Source: Nitrospinota bacterium | Lineage (GTDB): Bacteria > Nitrospinota > Nitrospinia > Nitrospinales > VA-1 | Assembly (NCBI GenBank): GCA_014382285.1 | Contig: JACNKA010000074.1 | Span: forward strand, 1-43,138 | Direction of reading: 5' to 3' | DNA: 43,138 nucleotides | Shown: positions 42,412 through 43,138 of the stretch, one piece after another | Position numbering within the stretch: position 1 is the stretch's first letter | How the letters are laid out: each line of letters begins with the position of its first letter | Position numbers and translations under genes: made by a program | The notes under the pieces: generated by a model | The model's input: only the letters and a program-made list of their open reading frames with translations | Told to the model about the DNA's origin: nothing | The model's database searches: none

Positions 42412-42440
42412 AAGATACTACTGGTAGTATCATCTGTCAA
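42412..42440 (-). promoter_or_regulatory. hicAB promoter with palindromic operator
   Basis: On the minus strand -35 TTGACA (42440-42435), 17-bp spacer, -10 TATCTT (42417-42412). A perfect palindrome GATACTAC-TG-GTAGTATC (42414-42431) covers the spacer and part of the -10, the expected place for HicB repression. Confidence 0.65.
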
Positions 42441-42740
42441 GTGATGAAAGTGAATAAATTCCCGGTCGTGTTTTACTTTTGGTCCAGTGAGTCCGGCAAG
42501 GATATACTTTCTATCTTGGGTCAATACACTGCACTTAATGATAAAAGCCGCCCTGCGGGCAGAAAACGTTGCAGCGCAGCAAATCCCTGTTATAGATTTA
42601 ATAAATTTATATAAGGGTGAGCCAGTGGCAAATCGCTCTGGAAGCGAAAAAAAATCGAAATAAAAATCGGGGTAGGAATTTGGTTTGTATCTATATTATA
42701 TGTAACGGGTAGTTGTGGGGGCCTTTGTTGACGGCTAGAT

Positions 42741-42797
42741 ACACCATATGTGGTGTTTTTATAGCATTAAAATGGTCTAGACCCACTATATGTGGGT
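42741..42797. repeat. Two related short inverted repeats 40 bp apart
   Basis: ACACCA-TATG-TGGTGT (42741-42756) and ACCCAC-TATAT-GTGGGT (42781-42797). Same size, similar A/T centre and arms, starts 40 bp apart (about four helical turns). Could be paired operator sites or small hairpins. Confidence 0.5.
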
Positions 42798-42914
42798 TAA
42801 GAATATGTCGATTTTCGTTGACAACACTAGATCCTGCGACTATTTTGTTAGACGATCCCTTTCGGTGGTAGGAGAGCCACGGGCGCTGAAACTGGGGTCG
42901 ATTATTCACAGGTG

Positions 42915-42956
42915 CCAAAAACAAACCGCCCTAGCAGCGGACGACTGCTAGGGCGG
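42915..42956 (-). terminator. Rho-independent terminator (minus strand)
   Basis: A perfect 12-bp stem CCGCCCTAGCAG / CTGCTAGGGCGG (42926-42937 and 42945-42956) with a 7-nt loop, followed on the minus strand by TTTGTTTTT. It stands about 30 nt after the stop of the small minus-strand ORF. Confidence 0.8.
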
Positions 42957-42985
42957 CGGATTTGGTTGCCTAAACTTTAACTTTT

Positions 42986-43111
42986 CTAGAGACAATCAGG
43001 CAGAGAATTAAGAAGCTTCTTAATTTTATCACTCCCGCCCGCTGCGTCAACAGAAAATTCGTCCAGAAAGAGATAAAGCTTATGTGTAACCCTCCCGTAA
43101 ACTAGAGCCAT
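42986..43111 (-). CDS. Small ORF (41 aa) ahead of a strong terminator
   Basis: ATG 43111, TAG 42986-42988. Protein-like content (LYLFLDEFSVDAAGGSDKI, KKLLNSLPDCL) and position just before a terminator suggest a real small gene. AGGAG is 14 nt upstream of the ATG, too far to be a firm ribosome site. An in-frame stop is just upstream of the ATG, so it is not the tail of a longer gene in this frame. Not recognised. Confidence 0.4.
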   Translation of the reverse strand: MALVYGRVTHKLYLFLDEFSVDAAGGSDKIKKLLNSLPDCL

Positions 43112-43138
43112 TGATAATTAGAGTTCTCCTGGATAATA

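Larger units (their letters stand above)
42406..42985. other. Intergenic region between hicA and the terminal small ORF
   Basis: Apart from the hicAB promoter, the paired hairpins (42741-42797) and the terminator (42926-42956), no convincing gene is present; an ORF of 77 codons at 42691-42924 has poor composition. Confidence 0.5.

Noticed and set aside
42691-42924. 77-codon minus-strand ORF across the paired hairpins
   Set aside because: Poor composition, overlaps hairpins and terminator T tract, no ribosome site.

Overview
This 43 kb window looks like a genome or fosmid-sized fragment from an uncultivated, probably marine, Gram-negative bacterium. The evidence is outer-membrane and lipoprotein genes, multihaem c-type cytochromes, a sigma-54-type promoter, ferredoxin-type nitrite assimilation, and FtsY/PilZ/CheR-type genes. 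The mix of c-type cytochromes, siroheme nitrite reductase and nitrite channel would fit Nitrospinota or a deltaproteobacterial-type lineage, but there is no rRNA or other phylogenetic marker to prove this. Homopolymer-rich stretches (about 1700-1865 and 7591-7597) suggest locally poor base calls.

Layout. 1-5080 (+) is a tight lipid operon: 5'-truncated fatty acid desaturase, serine palmitoyltransferase-like enzyme, GNAT-fold acyltransferase, epimerase-type SDR and CDP-alcohol phosphotransferase. The middle three match the bacterial ceramide route (Spt, bCerS, CerR). 5390-15705 (+) is a seven-gene electron-transfer cluster: pentahaem lipoprotein cytochrome, frameshifted beta-barrel protein, tetrahaem cytochrome, cyclic-nucleotide-binding polyferredoxin, di-haem b-type membrane protein, membrane-anchored decahaem cytochrome with a Cys-rich cytoplasmic head, and a membrane-anchored FAD/NAD(P)H/[2Fe-2S] reductase. 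Together these could carry electrons between cytoplasmic NAD(P)H or quinone and the cell surface. This is the strongest candidate for an undescribed system.

15759-23921 holds mostly single genes: a zinc-ribbon protein, a TPR protein, arsenite methyltransferase with repeat-rich upstream DNA, a pseudo-receiver/CheX fusion, small hypotheticals, a large pentapeptide-repeat protein and a DCC-lipase-maturation-factor fusion. 24133-26590 is a nitrite assimilation pair (nirA, nirC) behind a sigma-54-type promoter. It is followed by an HTH/metallo-beta-lactamase fusion, an SDR-DUF2867 protein, a geranylgeranyl-reductase-type flavoprotein and an FG-GAP lipoprotein.

32690-36837 (-) is a three-gene operon with two paralogous radical SAM proteins. 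Their C-terminal Rossmann-like domain also occurs alone, membrane-anchored, in the gene between them. ftsY and a PilZ gene follow.

39028-43138 looks like a mosaic accessory region: a cheR remnant broken at both ends, a DUF115/sialidase-like pair, a 3' tRNA-Cys fragment of the kind left at integration sites, a hicAB toxin-antitoxin module with a palindromic operator, paired hairpins, and a small ORF with a strong terminator. A degenerate dispersed repeat with the core CCCTTCGGGGC occurs four times between 27 and 37 kb.
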